From assembly GCA_026874595.1 (NCBI GenBank), contig CM049309.1:92896723-92960722 (forward strand): a stretch of 64,000 nucleotides of DNA. Direction: 5' to 3'. Source of the stretch: Sipunculus nudus. Its lineage: Eukaryota; Annelida; Sipuncula; Golfingiida; Sipunculidae. The notes beneath the pieces are model-generated. The model saw only the letters and a list, made by a program, of their open reading frames with translations. It ran no database searches and was not told the DNA's origin. A program made the position numbers and the translations under genes. Below are positions 13,217-24,463 of the stretch, piece by piece (position 1 is the first letter of the stretch; each line of letters starts with the position of its first letter).

Positions 13217-13346
13217 ATTTTAAATGAGGTATAATATATTGCCGTGTGTATGGGAAGCTTGGTAGGGAATGTTGAAAATGTTTTCCTCCTGGCATTTATT
13301 TTTCACACCAATCACGTTAAAAGTAAAATTTGAATGCTTTAAGTAG

Positions 13347-15780
13347 ACATCATTAAGCATCATCTCCGCGCATCACATTTATAAACATCATTAAGCATCA
13401 TCTCCGTGCATCACATTTATAAACATGATTAAGCATCATCTCCGTGCATCACATTTATAAACATCATTAAGCATCATCTCCGTGCATTACATTTATAAAC
13501 ATGATTAAGCATCATCTCCGTGCATCACATTTATAAACATCATTAAGCATCATCTCCGTGCATTACATTTATAAACATGATTAAGCATCATCTCCGTGCA
13601 TCACATTTATAAACATCATTTAGCATCATCTCCGTGCATCACATTTATAAACATCATTAAGCATCATCTCCGCGCATCACATTTATAAACATCATTTAGC
13701 ATCATCTCCGCGCATCACATTTATAAACATGATTAAGCATCATCTCCGTGCATCACATTTATAAACATCATTAAGCATCATCTCCGTGCATTACATTTAT
13801 AAACATCATTAAGCATCATCTCCGTGCATTACATTTATAAACATGATTAAGCATCATCTCCGTGCATCACATTTATAAACATCATTAAGCATCATCTCCG
13901 TGCATCACATTTATAAACATCATTAAGCATCATATCCGCGCATCACATTTATAAACATCATTAAGCATCATCTCCGTGCATTACATTTATAAACATGATT
14001 AAGCATCATCTCCGTGCATCACATTTATAAACATCATTAAGCATCATCTCCGTGCATTACATTTATAAACATGATTAAGCATCATCTCCGTGCATCACAT
14101 TTATAAACATCATTTAGCATCATCTCCGTGCATCACATTTATAAACATCATTAAGCATCATCTCCGCGCATCACATTTATAAACATCATTTAGCATCATC
14201 TCCGCGCATCACATTTATAAACATGATTAAGCATCATCTCCGTGCATCACATTTATAAACATCATTAAGCATCATCTCCGCGCATCACATTTATAAACAT
14301 CATTTAGCATCATCTCCGCGCATCACATTTATAAACATGATTAAGCATCATCTCCGTGCATTACATTTATAAACATGATTAAGCATCATCTCCGTGCATT
14401 ACATTTATAAACATGATTAAGCATCATCTCCGTGCATCACATTTATAAACATGATTAAGCATCATCTCCGTGCATCACATTTATAAACATCATTTAGCAT
14501 CATCTCCGTGCATCACATTTATAAACATCATTAAGCATCATCTCCGCGCATCACATTTATAAACATCATTTAGCATCATCTCCGCGCATCACATTTATAA
14601 ACATGATTAAGCATCATCTCCGTGCATCACATTTATAAACATCATTAAGCATCATCTCCGCGCATCACATTTATAAACATCATTTAGCATCATCTCCGCG
14701 CATCACATTTATAAACATGATTAAGCATCATCTCCGTGCATCACATTTATAAACATCATTAAGCATCATCTCCGTGCATTACATTTATAAACATGATTAA
14801 GCATCATCTCCGCGCATCACATTTATAAACATCATTAAGCATCATCTCCGTGCATCACATTTATAAACATCATTAAGCATCATCTCCGCGCATCACATTT
14901 ATAAACATCATTAAGCATCATCTCCGTGCATTACATTTATAAACATGATTAAGCATCATCTCCGTGCATCACATTTATAAACATCATTAAGCATCATCTC
15001 CGTGCATTACATTTATAAACATGATTAAGCATCATCTCCGTGCATCACATTTATAAACATCATTTAGCATCATCTCCGTGCATCACATTTATAAACATCA
15101 TTAAGCATCATCTCCGCGCATCACATTTATAAACATCATTTAGCATCATCTCCGCGCATCACATTTATAAACATGATTAAGCATCATCTCCGTGCATCAC
15201 ATTTATAAACATCATTAAGCATCATCTCCGCGCATCACATTTATAAACATCATTTAGCATCATCTCCGCGCATCACATTTATAAACATGATTAAGCATCA
15301 TCTCCGTGCATCACATTTATAAACATCATTAAGCATCATCTCCGTGCATTACATTTATAAACATGATTAAGCATCATCTCCGTGCATCACATTTATAAAC
15401 ATCATTTAGCATCATCTCCGCGCATTACATTTATAAACATGATTAAGCATCATCTCCGTGCATCACATTTATAAACATCATTAAGCATCATCTCCGTGCA
15501 TTACATTTATAAACATGATTAAGCATCATCTCCGTGCATCACATTTATAAACATCATTAAGCATCATCTCCGCGCATCACATTTATAAACATCATTAAGC
15601 ATCATCTCCGCGCATCACATTTATAAACATCATTAAGCATCATCTCCGTGCATCTCATTTATAAACATCATTAAGCATCATCTCCGCGCATCACATTTAT
15701 AAACATCATTAAGCATCATCTCCGTGCATCACATTTATAAACATCGTTAAGCATTATCTCCGTGTATCGCATTTATAAAC
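13347..15780. repeat. 38-bp minisatellite array, about 64 copies
   Basis: The monomer contains AAGCATCATCTCCGTGCATC followed by ACATTTATAAACATCATT, repeating every 38 bp. Copies differ mainly at three places: CATCATT/CATGATT, TTAAG/TTTAG, and GTGCATC/CGCGCATC/GTGCATT. The order of variants at 13917-14334 recurs at 14867-15284 (25 monomers, 950 bp), showing segmental duplication within the array. Monomers at the far right edge are the most diverged. Confidence 0.97.
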
Positions 15781-16614
15781 AAATACAACAGCAAAGCCTC
15801 AGCCTGTAGATATTAAGGAACATAAGCTCTACCTTGCAGGTTTGCACTAAACAAAATGTAGATGGCGCCACCGATACAACAAAGTGGCCATCTGGTACAG
15901 AAACAAGTTTTTCTTATTATTCGGTTTCTATCGTATGAGAATGTTGTACAACACAAGCTCGTTCAGGTGGAACGTTGTTCGTTCATTTTGTACTTATCCT
16001 TGATCATTTCTTTAATATAAAATTACACACCTCATATTTCATATCATTGAAATAAATAATTTGAAAAAATCCTGGCTTGACCTTTATAAACCACGGAAGT
16101 ACTGACATGATTTCAATATCATCATTCAAATTCGTTCAGTTTCATGAACCCATGCCCTTGTTCTATCATATTTAATGTCATAATCCTCCGTCATCCAGCA
16201 GGTGTAGGTGTTCCAGTTGAGCCTTCGAGCAGGGACAAATAAATCCAGCGCGAATATTTACGTCAAATGGCATACCCATGTGAGCTATGTAGTCTCTGTT
16301 CTTATGAACATTGATCAGCTGACAGCTATGCTTAACAATGGATTATTTTGTTAAATTGTCTATTTAATTTTTGTGTCTCCTATGCTGTTAAAATCCGCGA
16401 AAATACAAATCGGCAAGCCAAAAAGTATGGATTTGAAACATATTTGATAAAGAAATGCACCCTATGCGAACAGTATATTGGACGTTTTGCATGCAGCAAT
16501 GTCATTGTAGAATTTGTCTTGTATCTATTTGAATATAGACCATCTTGGAGCATGTGTGTACCTGGAAACATAAAAGCAATGGTAGGCTGCAGATTTAGCA
16601 TTGCTGAAAGTTTC
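15781..16614 (+). other. Non-coding stretch upstream of the COX7C terminal exon
   Basis: Holds a diverged dispersed-repeat motif (AGATGGCGCCACC at 15860-15872) and AT-rich DNA. If COX7C has an upstream exon inside the window, this is intron. I searched for a segment encoding the conserved GPGK-like end of the presequence with a donor and found none here. Confidence 0.4.
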
Positions 16615-16749
16615 CTCTGTTTGTGTCAGAATGTACCTTAACATTAACATTGATTTCTCTGCTTGTTTCAGAATGTACCTTAACATTAACATTGTTTCCT
16701 CTGCTTGTTTCAGAATGTACCTTAACACTGTTGCCTCTGCTTGTTTCAG
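16615..16749 (+). promoter_or_regulatory. Tandemly reiterated 3' splice site of COX7C
   Basis: A unit of polypyrimidine tract, CAG and AATGTACCTT occurs four times. The potential exon starts are at 16630, 16672, 16714 and 16750, so the spacings are 42, 42 and 36 bp, all multiples of three. In the first three copies the frame reads Asn-Val-Pro-stop (TAA at 16639, 16681 and 16723). Only the fourth continues as Asn-Val-Pro-Trp into the COX7C sequence. The repeat therefore spans the intron end and the first ten bases of the exon. The first copy has the weakest acceptor (TTGTGTCAG). Whether copies 1-3 are ever used cannot be told from sequence. Confidence 0.85.
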
Positions 16750-16866
16750 AATGTACCTTGGAATATCAACAATAAGTACACTTTGACTCTGGGATTCACG
16801 CTGTTCTTCAGCACTGGCATCGGAGCTCCCTTCGTCCTCGTCAGGCATTCCCTGTTGAAAGACTAG
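16750..16866 (+). CDS. COX7C: Cytochrome c oxidase subunit 7C, terminal coding exon (partial gene)
   Basis: Encodes 38 residues plus TAG. COX7C is a small nuclear-encoded subunit of respiratory complex IV in the inner mitochondrial membrane. The exon starts NVPWNINNKYTLT, matching the start of the mature protein (an NLPF-type start, then a hydrophilic segment ending in N-[KR]-[WY]). A single membrane helix follows (about residues 12-31, LGFTLFFSTGIGAPFVLV), then the family's C-terminal RH-x-LLK signature (RHSLLKD). The exon begins in phase 0 right after CTTGTTTCAG, the junction position I expect from vertebrate COX7C, where the presequence is on the preceding exon. The presequence exon was not securely found, so the gene is partial here. 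A minus-strand frame over 16525-16935 is the shadow of this exon plus the splice-site repeats. Identification is from recalled family features, not a search. Confidence 0.87.
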   Translation, partial: NVPWNINNKYTLTLGFTLFFSTGIGAPFVLVRHSLLKD

Positions 16867-16956
16867 CCGTGATTGGCTGAGTTCACCAGCCAATAGGCAA
16901 CAAGGTAAGTTAACCTCATTACTAAACTTTATCAAGCTTTGTCAAAAAAGTCTTAT

Positions 16957-16961
<5 letters not shown>

Positions 16962-17020
<59 letters not shown>
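16962..17020. repeat. (TA)n microsatellite
   Basis: Uninterrupted TA dinucleotides, about 59 bp, inside the COX7C 3' UTR intron. Confidence 0.97.
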
Positions 17021-17026
<6 letters not shown>

Positions 17027-17588
17027 ATCTGATCCATATTGTCCTTTCTCCTAGAATATGAAGATTTATACAAAATAAATTATACAACCTTTGATTTAGG
17101 TGTCAAAGTCTGAGTGTATGTCTCTCTGTGCATATTAATGGGATCCTGTGACCTATAAGGCAAGTAATGTTGTGATATTTTACCGTTTAAATTTACTGCA
17201 TATATTTTTTTTTTAAGAATTATGATTTTTAGGCACTACATGTCATCTGTGCCCCCCATCCGTACCCGCCCCATCCCCGAACAAAATATGATTTCTTTTT
17301 TGGTTATGTTACATCCCCCACAGAACCTGTATAATTACAGCCTTTTTTAGAAGGCAGGGCATACTTTTTCCAGTCTCCATACCTATCTGCGGGTACGAGT
17401 TTCACAATCGACCCACCCACCATGATCAGGTAATGCTTTGGTGATCATAGTTATCATTTATCCTCTTTAATAGTTGTCAGGATCTATCCAATCATACCTT
17501 GATGACTGGGATATTCATTTAATGTTAAAAATAATATTTCATGATGCTTAGTAATATACATGTACTTGCATTGTTCTAACCTGGTCTT

Positions 17589-17724
17589 GTTTCCAAATAG
17601 AACCGATAGATGGCACAATAATCAGCACGGGCGCAACCCTTATTCAGGGGCGCTATCCAGTTTCACAATCAGCTAAGGGCGCAATCCTTATGCTAGGGCG
17701 CCATCTATCGCTTTGTTTTGAAAC
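17589..17724. mobile_element. 136-bp MITE-like element with inverted ends
   Basis: CGATAGATGGC (17604-17614) is perfectly inverted as GCCATCTATCG (17700-17710). The similarity extends outwards to GTTTCC on the left and GAAAC on the right. The interior holds two direct copies of GGGCGCAAYCCTTAT, each followed by a GGGCGC block. It is too short to code. It looks like a tiny non-autonomous DNA element or foldback repeat; no clear target duplication was found. Confidence 0.5.
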
Positions 17725-18192
17725 TTCATGACGTTGCATAAAACTTTCCATTATTTATATTACTTTCACACCTTCTAATTATTGATAACCTTAATACCCC
17801 TTGGTAGTAGAAAGACTTCACCATCAATGATTTCCGAGAATAAATGTATTTTTTTTTAATTTCATTAAAAAGTATGTTTTATAACTTTTAGTATTAATGC
17901 TAAAAAATAGTCTGTGACCGAAAAAAGCAAAACAAATATTGTTTTCCCTCTGATTGATACAGCTGTGACAGCTAACCAGTATTATTCATAGATTCAGATA
18001 ATTGTTGTTCTTATGGATGTGATCAGCTGCAACCAGTGGTAACTTAATCTTTAGCCGTTAATTTTTAATATATGGATGTCTTATGGATGTCTTAAGTTGA
18101 CCCTTGTTAAGTTTAGAGAGTACACAATGAGGTATTTGAAATAATAGTGGGAATGGCTCCTGCTTTAAGCTATTTATATTTTGTTGTTTCAG

Positions 18193-18340
18193 GATCAACA
18201 GTTTAGCAACACGAACATAACCAAGCAAGAAGCACGTCCAAACAACTTAAGGTCGTTTTAAAGTTAATATGACTGCGACATAAAACAACCTAGAATTACT
18301 TCAGAAAAGGAAAATAAAATCAGTAAAGTTCATTAGTTTG
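18193..18340 (+). other. COX7C: COX7C last exon (3' UTR only)
   Basis: The sequence after TTGTTGTTTCAG (ends 18192) is a plausible terminal exon. It has no long open frame, carries AATAAA at 18313-18318, and a GU-rich tract (GTTTGTGG, then TTTTTGTGTGATTGTGTG) follows at about 18338-18363. These are the classical upstream and downstream polyadenylation elements and put cleavage near 18330-18340. My recollection is that vertebrate COX7C also has its stop codon in the penultimate exon, which would fit. The exon is inferred from signals only. Confidence 0.65.
18313..18318 (+). terminator. Polyadenylation signal AATAAA
   Basis: Canonical hexamer about 20 nt upstream of a GT-rich downstream element, at the end of the COX7C 3' UTR exon. 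Confidence 0.7.
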
Positions 18341-18364
18341 TGGTTTTTGTGTGATTGTGTGTTT

Positions 18365-18365
18365 G

Positions 18366-18396
<31 letters not shown>

Positions 18397-18398
18397 GG
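18365..18398. repeat. (GA)n microsatellite
   Basis: GA dinucleotides with one GG interruption, just downstream of the COX7C polyadenylation region. Confidence 0.95.
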
Positions 18399-18652
18399 CG
18401 ATATACATCTTATGGACGTTTTAGGAGTTTGAATAGAGATGGTTTGAAGAGCAAATGTTCAAGCTGTCACATTATGATAAGTTTATCCCCTTCGAAACTG
18501 TTCCTGTCATAGAGTAGTTCAGATCAGCCATGGATGGCTTAACTAAAACAGTCGCCTCTAAATATCACGAGCATAGTGAGAAGTTGAAACGCTTTTAATC
18601 CCTGTTACTGGCTTTTAATTATCAGCATATCCTATGAAAGATCTAAAACCAA

Positions 18653-18683
18653 AAGAATAATAATAATAATAATAAAGATAATA

Positions 18684-18726
<43 letters not shown>

Positions 18727-18740
18727 CTAATAATAATAAT
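18653..18740. repeat. (AAT)n microsatellite
   Basis: Trinucleotide ATA/AAT repeats with three short interruptions. Confidence 0.95.
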
Positions 18741-19284
18741 AAACTCTATAGCTGAATACTATACAGACATTAGTTACCCCAAGCCTGCCGAAAGAGATAA
18801 GTTTTCAAATTAATTTTAATTCAGTGTCGCATATTTTCTTATATGGGCATTGGATTCCAGAACTTTGGGGCTAAGACGGAACTTTCGTTTACTTTCATAT
18901 GGCACTAATATATACTTTAAAAGGTTTTTACCAGGTTTTTACTTGCTGACCGCAAGTAGGTAATTTTGCTGACAATTATGTAGCCGTAGTCCACCGAAAT
19001 GACGGTAAGCAAGAACTGCAACTGTAAGGGACAGTTAATGCATAGGTCATAGTATTTAAGCCAATGTAGCTGTTTAGTTAACGGCGTCACTCGTTTGCTT
19101 TACGAGGTGCAGTACGAGGTGCGTGCCAAGCACTGTACACAATGCTGTACTGCACTTAACTGTTCTGTACTAGATTCTCTAGACTGGACTGGACTAGTAT
19201 ACGATATGTATTGGATTGGAGTTTATACTGTACTATATACTATACTAGTATACTGTATACTATAAAATACAATACTATACTATT

Positions 19285-19285
<1 letters not shown>

Positions 19286-19330
<45 letters not shown>
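19286..19330. repeat. (TA)n microsatellite
   Basis: Pure TA repeat of about 45 bp next to an AT-rich quasi-palindromic patch. Confidence 0.95.
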
Positions 19331-19332
<2 letters not shown>

Positions 19333-20068
19333 CGATAAAATAAAACACTATAATATAATATGATAATATATTAAAATATGAGTGCGAGGATATGTGTGGG
19401 ATTGTGCGTGTGCCCCTGATCAAGTCGGCGTCAGACTTCACCTGTTATCACTTTCCCTTGGTTATTGTATAATTAACATCTTTCTCATACAACGAAAAAA
19501 TGGTTTTACTGCTTTAACAATGGCCATTAATATGCCATAATATAACGGACGGTGGCGCTGTCCGCTAATTCCAAAAACACCAGTCACGGTTTCATCCACT
19601 ATCATTTTCACTTTGTGTTCACAACAAATAATTCTCGATAACATCTGCATGATGAATGTTATGTAATAACCAGGACCACCCAGTGCACGATGCTTAGTGT
19701 TCTTATACTTGTCTGTACATATAGATTTTATCATCCGAGTAATGATCCTTTAACTATGTACATAACCTTACATGAAACATTGAAACCGGATCTTGGACGC
19801 GTCACAGTTTAACACTGACCATTATCTGTAACCTCCACGATGAGTGAGCCTGTTTGATATGAGGGTTACAGGGGTCAGCACCCCTTGTTCTCATGATTCA
19901 CCTGTTTTAACTACTCCATTTACTGGTTAAATATACAAGTGACCCCACATTTTACATATTCATATATTAATATTTTATATATTAGTATATAAACATACGT
20001 GTGTGTGTTATGTTAAAGGGTCCCTTGTGTCCCAATTAAAATCTGGACTATACAGGACCGTGGCTAAG

Positions 20069-20070
<2 letters not shown>

Positions 20071-20123
<53 letters not shown>
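20071..20123. repeat. (GA)n microsatellite
   Basis: Pure GA dinucleotide repeat, about 52 bp. Confidence 0.97.
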
Positions 20124-20125
<2 letters not shown>

Positions 20126-21284
20126 CAATTGAGATTGAAATCCACAAAAACATAAAGAAATTAACCGAATCATAAATGAAAATTCGTTACCATATATTCA
20201 GAAATAAAAGCCCGGGATAGATTGCTTTCTATCTATAAATGGTTGCAAAGGAAAGACGGAATCTAAGGTAAACATGGCGACTTTGCCATTTTGTTCTTAA
20301 ATCTTTCATACTACAATTTTCACTTACAGATATTTAGGTTCCTAAATGAGAAAACAATTTAACCCTAGCGTTGCAGGTCTACTGCGCCCCCTCCCCCATC
20401 CATGGGTACGGCCCTGACTACAGTAACATACACAATTCCTTCCAACTGAATTACTTTATATGTACGATGTGCCTGTGCTTATGCATGTGTGTGACCTCTC
20501 AAGCCCAGACTTTATTTGCGATATAGCCTTTGTTATTGTTTAACTGCCCCCATTCACAAGGCCCAAATATTGAGATAAAAATGTGGATTTGAAATATGTT
20601 GAGTAAAAATCTAATCCAGTCCCGGTGTTCTGATCTTTCTGTTACATTCATTTTGAACAGTCACTGGGTCTAATTACCTAAGAGTTGAACACATCTTAAT
20701 GGTGTTTTTCTATGAATCAGGAACAGTAACATTACGACGTATGTCGCCACTACCTGTGCTGTCAAGACCCACGCCAAATTTCTCTAGAATTCCATGAATG
20801 AAATGTACAAGCCGTCTTGTATTTCTTTACCGGTCCCTGACATAGTGCCCTGGTGAGAAGTGCCACAGAGGTCACGGGGTCCCGACCGTGGAACGTCTTA
20901 GGATTTTGTTGCCAGCAAGAAACAAGCCCAACGGTGCATTGCAACTGTTATCATTTATTTTTACACATGATTTGCAATAACTAAGCAGTCACCTGCGATC
21001 ATATTTCCCTAACTTCCTATTTCCATGTTATTCATGAACATGACTTCGCTCAGCCGTTTGTCCCATGCAGACAACAAGAGCATTCAGCGCTGCCTGTCTG
21101 AGCTTCCATGTTCCACTGTATACCCAGGCAAACTATACCTTTTTTCAAAGAAGCCTTAAATATATTTCCAAATAACTCTGAGCTGCAAAGATTTACACAT
21201 TATGGATCCTCTGAATAACCTATATTACATCTCTATTATATAAATAAGGTTTTTGTGCCCATGGATTGACTATTCTAAAATTGT

Positions 21285-21615
21285 TAAGCAAAATCAGGTA
21301 TGGTTCTCAGGCACTTTTTTCAGAAATAAATGCGGGCGGGCGTTTTTTTTTTTAAATTTTTTGATATGTTTCGATAAAAATGTCAAATGATAAGGGAAAA
21401 GCATGAAAATACAGTTTTATTTTGCTAAATAAGTAAAAGCCCTACAGAACAAAGGAAATTGTATGGTTTTATCTTCTTGAAAGAAATGTCGGAGCGGCAG
21501 CAGCTAAAAATTGGAAAGTTTTTATTGAAAATCAAAATAAAAAGTTTTGATGCGGGGGTTTAACATTGATGCGGGCGGTGCCTGAGAACCATACCTTTAA
21601 TTTTTTTTGGCCTTA
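21285..21615. mobile_element. MITE-like element, copy 1
   Basis: AGGTATGGTTCTCAGGCA (21296-21313) is perfectly inverted at 21579-21596. Weaker outer arms (TAAGCAAAATC on the left, TTTTTTTGGCCTTA on the right) suggest longer terminal inverted repeats. The 331-bp span has no coding capacity. Its interior matches copy 2 in the opposite orientation, for example the CATTTCTTTCAA-like block and the GCGGGCGGTGCC end. The superfamily was not assigned. Confidence 0.75.
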
Positions 21616-21704
21616 CAAAACACGCAATATATCTAACATTAAGCAACAAGTGCATTTAACAACAACGTCATGACCTTATGCTAATATCTCCATATATTTT
21701 ACAC

Positions 21705-22015
21705 TAAGGCATAAAAAAAAGGTATGGTTCTCAGGCACCGCGCGCGTTAATTTTAACCCCCCGAATTAAATAAATTGATTTTGATTTTGAATGGAAACTT
21801 ATTTCGAGTTCCAGCCGCTCGTGCATTTCTTTCAAAGAGTTAAAATAATACAATTTTGATAAGATTTCCTTTGTTATATTCTGTTATGATCATGCTTTTC
21901 CCTGATCATATGACATATGTATCGAAACATACAAAAAAGAATAAAAAAAGAAATCGCCCTCGAGCACTGATTTCTGAAAATAAGTGCCTGAGACCCATTT
22001 ACTTTTTTGGCCTTA
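21705..22015. mobile_element. MITE-like element, copy 2 (inverted relative to copy 1)
   Basis: Starts TAAGGC, then a poly-A run and AGGTATGGTTCTCAGGCACC. It ends with AAGTGCCTGAGACCCATT then TTTTTTGGCCTTA. The left end and interior match the reverse complement of copy 1's right part, with many substitutions, so the copies are old. Only 89 bp separate the two, forming a large imperfect inverted repeat. A frame at 21856-22041 lies inside it and is not a gene. Confidence 0.72.
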
Positions 22016-22653
22016 TCATTTTCCTTCTTAGTAAATTTTAATTTTAATTTTCGAATGATTGAACAAATTATGTAGCTGAATAAATATAGCTTTTCACTGC
22101 CTGTTTGAATTATTAATGATAGTTGTTTTATGAAATTTCAAGGAAACAAGATCAACACTATATTTTTTTATAGGATGGGGTAAGAATATCCCCATGCACA
22201 ATGCACGCATGCATGCACACACACAAACACGTCTTAACAAGAAAGAACTTATCAGAACGGGTAAAAGTACAGTCAAGCTGAATGCTTTACCGTTTGAGTG
22301 AACATGATAATGTTGGGCATTTGGGATAATAAGGTTATTAATGTGATCAATGAAACATGAGCTTCTCTTGAATGATCTTTTTGTCTGAGATCTGACCAGG
22401 ATCGATTTAATTTCTTTTGTAAAATTGGCAATGGCAGTACACTCAGAGACAATTGCGAATATTAAAACTATGTTGTTACTTTAAATCTGCATATAACTGA
22501 ATTTCGGGTTGATTACCTGAATAGTGTATAATTCCCACTCAGTCCATCAAGGAATATTGAAACTGTTATATTACACCCCAGTAAAATACTCGTCACAACA
22601 ACAAGGCTTTTTATAGAGAGGGAGTACGTGGTATAAAATCACCCAGCTGAAAA

Positions 22654-22655
<2 letters not shown>

Positions 22656-22718
<63 letters not shown>
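22656..22718. repeat. Compound (CA)n-(TA)n microsatellite
   Basis: CA dinucleotides to about 22694 switch directly to TA dinucleotides. Confidence 0.95.
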
Positions 22719-22834
22719 CAGTGACTAAATAAAAGTAACATTTTGAGTTCTATTTTGGGAAGAAAAAAATCAAATAAATAGTTTGTTTATTTCAAAAGAA
22801 TGCATGTTGTCTTCCCATTGTAAAGACAGATTTA

Positions 22835-22844
22835 CCCCCCCCCC

Positions 22845-22930
<86 letters not shown>
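22835..22930. repeat. Poly-C followed by (TA)n
   Basis: C11 at 22835-22845 followed by about 80 bp of TA with a short interruption near 22919. Confidence 0.95.
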
Positions 22931-22932
<2 letters not shown>

Positions 22933-23835
22933 ATCTCTACAAATTTATATTATATGTATGTGTGTGTGTTTTGTGTGTTTGTGGTTGTGCGTGTGTGTGG
23001 TTGTACGTGTGTGTGTATGAGTCGGCATGAAATCCCCCCCCCCCACCCTGGAAGAAAAACTGACGACACTGATGGACAATAAATCAAACGCCGCCACCTG
23101 GGCCATGGATGGTGCCTCAATAAGTAAATAAGATTACATTTGTACAATCAATGTAAAATAAATTTACTTTATTGTTGGATTTAATACCTATACTACATGT
23201 TTATATGTACCTCTTGTAAAGTTGTAATACACTTGTATGTTTAGTTCCACATTTATATTACAAACCGAATCAACAACACCGTCATTCATATTTTCTGTAC
23301 GCAGTCATTGAGTTACAATATAAATGACACTTTAAGTGACCGCCTGTTAGATGGGTTGAAGCTTAAATACCATTTATTGAATTTATTGGTCAATAACATA
23401 TTTTTTTTTAATTGGAATAGGAATTTGAATGATAAATAATATCATATAAATGACATCTGTATATAAGATATTATATGTCCCCCTGCATGCTAGAATATGT
23501 GGGGAGACCGTTCAGAGAGATAAAACTTAACCAATGAAGGTCGGTATATATATCCGTGCTTATTAAACTGGCGCTTATTGTAGACATATTGAGATATACT
23601 ATATAATGGTCTTCAGTTTTATCTTGGTTGTCGAGATATAATATAAGTAGTCGGTGTGGAATATATTGCATGTGTTAAGTATATCCGATCTCCTTCCTCA
23701 GCTATGAATCGCTATTCACATGCATGCACACAAAAACATACATGTAGATTGGTTCCCCGTCTCCGATTCTTGAATATCTGTTACTACAGGAAGGAACACA
23801 CCAAACATTCACCCCTCAAAAATACAAACACGCGC

Positions 23836-23837
<2 letters not shown>

Positions 23838-23890
<53 letters not shown>
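23838..23890. repeat. (TA)n microsatellite
   Basis: Pure TA repeat, preceded by CGCGCGTG and followed by GCGCC. Confidence 0.95.
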
Positions 23891-23891
<1 letters not shown>

Positions 23892-24409
23892 CGCCGTGGG
23901 AGAGTGTGTCTGTTCGGTTGTATAGCTCAACACGACAAAATATGTGTTATATATAACAATTTATTGACGATTGTCCATCTTGCTGTACAGTTCATGCTTT
24001 ATCTCTATCTCTGACTTATTTAAATAAACGTCCACAGAACAAACATATCATTATACCAATACTTGTGACAATTCTTCTTAAGAAAACATAACACGAACAC
24101 GAACCCCTCCTCCAAGTCCTCTGATGTCATCCCCCGTGCGCACCACTTGATGTCAGGCACGCGCGGCGTCGCGCTATAATTTTTAGACAAGAAATATTTC
24201 AACAAGTTTGTTACGACCTGTCGACTATATATAGTATTTTAAATATACGGCGACACAGTTATGAGAATGCTAATAATTAAAAAATAACAGTTTACATATT
24301 CACTATTGGTACAGGGCGAAAGGCAATCGAAAACTATTTTTGTCAAGATAGATATGCATATTATTTAGTTATAGAAACCATATGATTGCCTTTGGAACCA
24401 TAGGCCTTT

Positions 24410-24412
<3 letters not shown>

Positions 24413-24460
<48 letters not shown>
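24413..24460. repeat. (TA)n microsatellite
   Basis: Pure TA repeat, about 48 bp. Confidence 0.95.

Positions 24461-24463
<3 letters not shown>

Larger units (their letters stand above)
16867..18192 (+). other. COX7C 3' UTR start and 3' UTR intron
   Basis: After the stop codon, 38 nt of 3' UTR lead to a near-perfect donor (CAAG then GTAAGT, cut after 16904). The intron 16905-18192 ends in TTGTTGTTTCAG. It contains a (TA)n tract at 16962-17020 and a small inverted-repeat element at 17589-17724. The stop lies 38 nt upstream of the junction, inside the roughly 50-nt limit that normally spares transcripts from nonsense-mediated decay. Confidence 0.75.
18341..21284. other. Intergenic stretch rich in simple repeats
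   Basis: Holds microsatellites (listed separately) and an AT quasi-palindromic patch at about 19195-19262 (TATACTATACTAGTATACTG). Small minus-strand frames at 19462-19734 and 20762-20944 have no recognisable domain. No gene is supported. Confidence 0.5.

Noticed and set aside
12934-13218. 94-codon minus-strand frame with 13-residue repeats
   Set aside because: It follows the 39-bp tandem repeat exactly, with no splice or promoter support. It was kept only as a low-interest finding.
16525-16935. 136-codon minus-strand frame with repeated RYILKQAEE segments
   Set aside because: It is the antisense of the reiterated COX7C splice site and of the COX7C exon. It stays open because the repeat spacings are multiples of three.
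19462-19734. 90-codon minus-strand frame
   Set aside because: No domain, signal or splice evidence. It sits in repeat-rich intergenic DNA.
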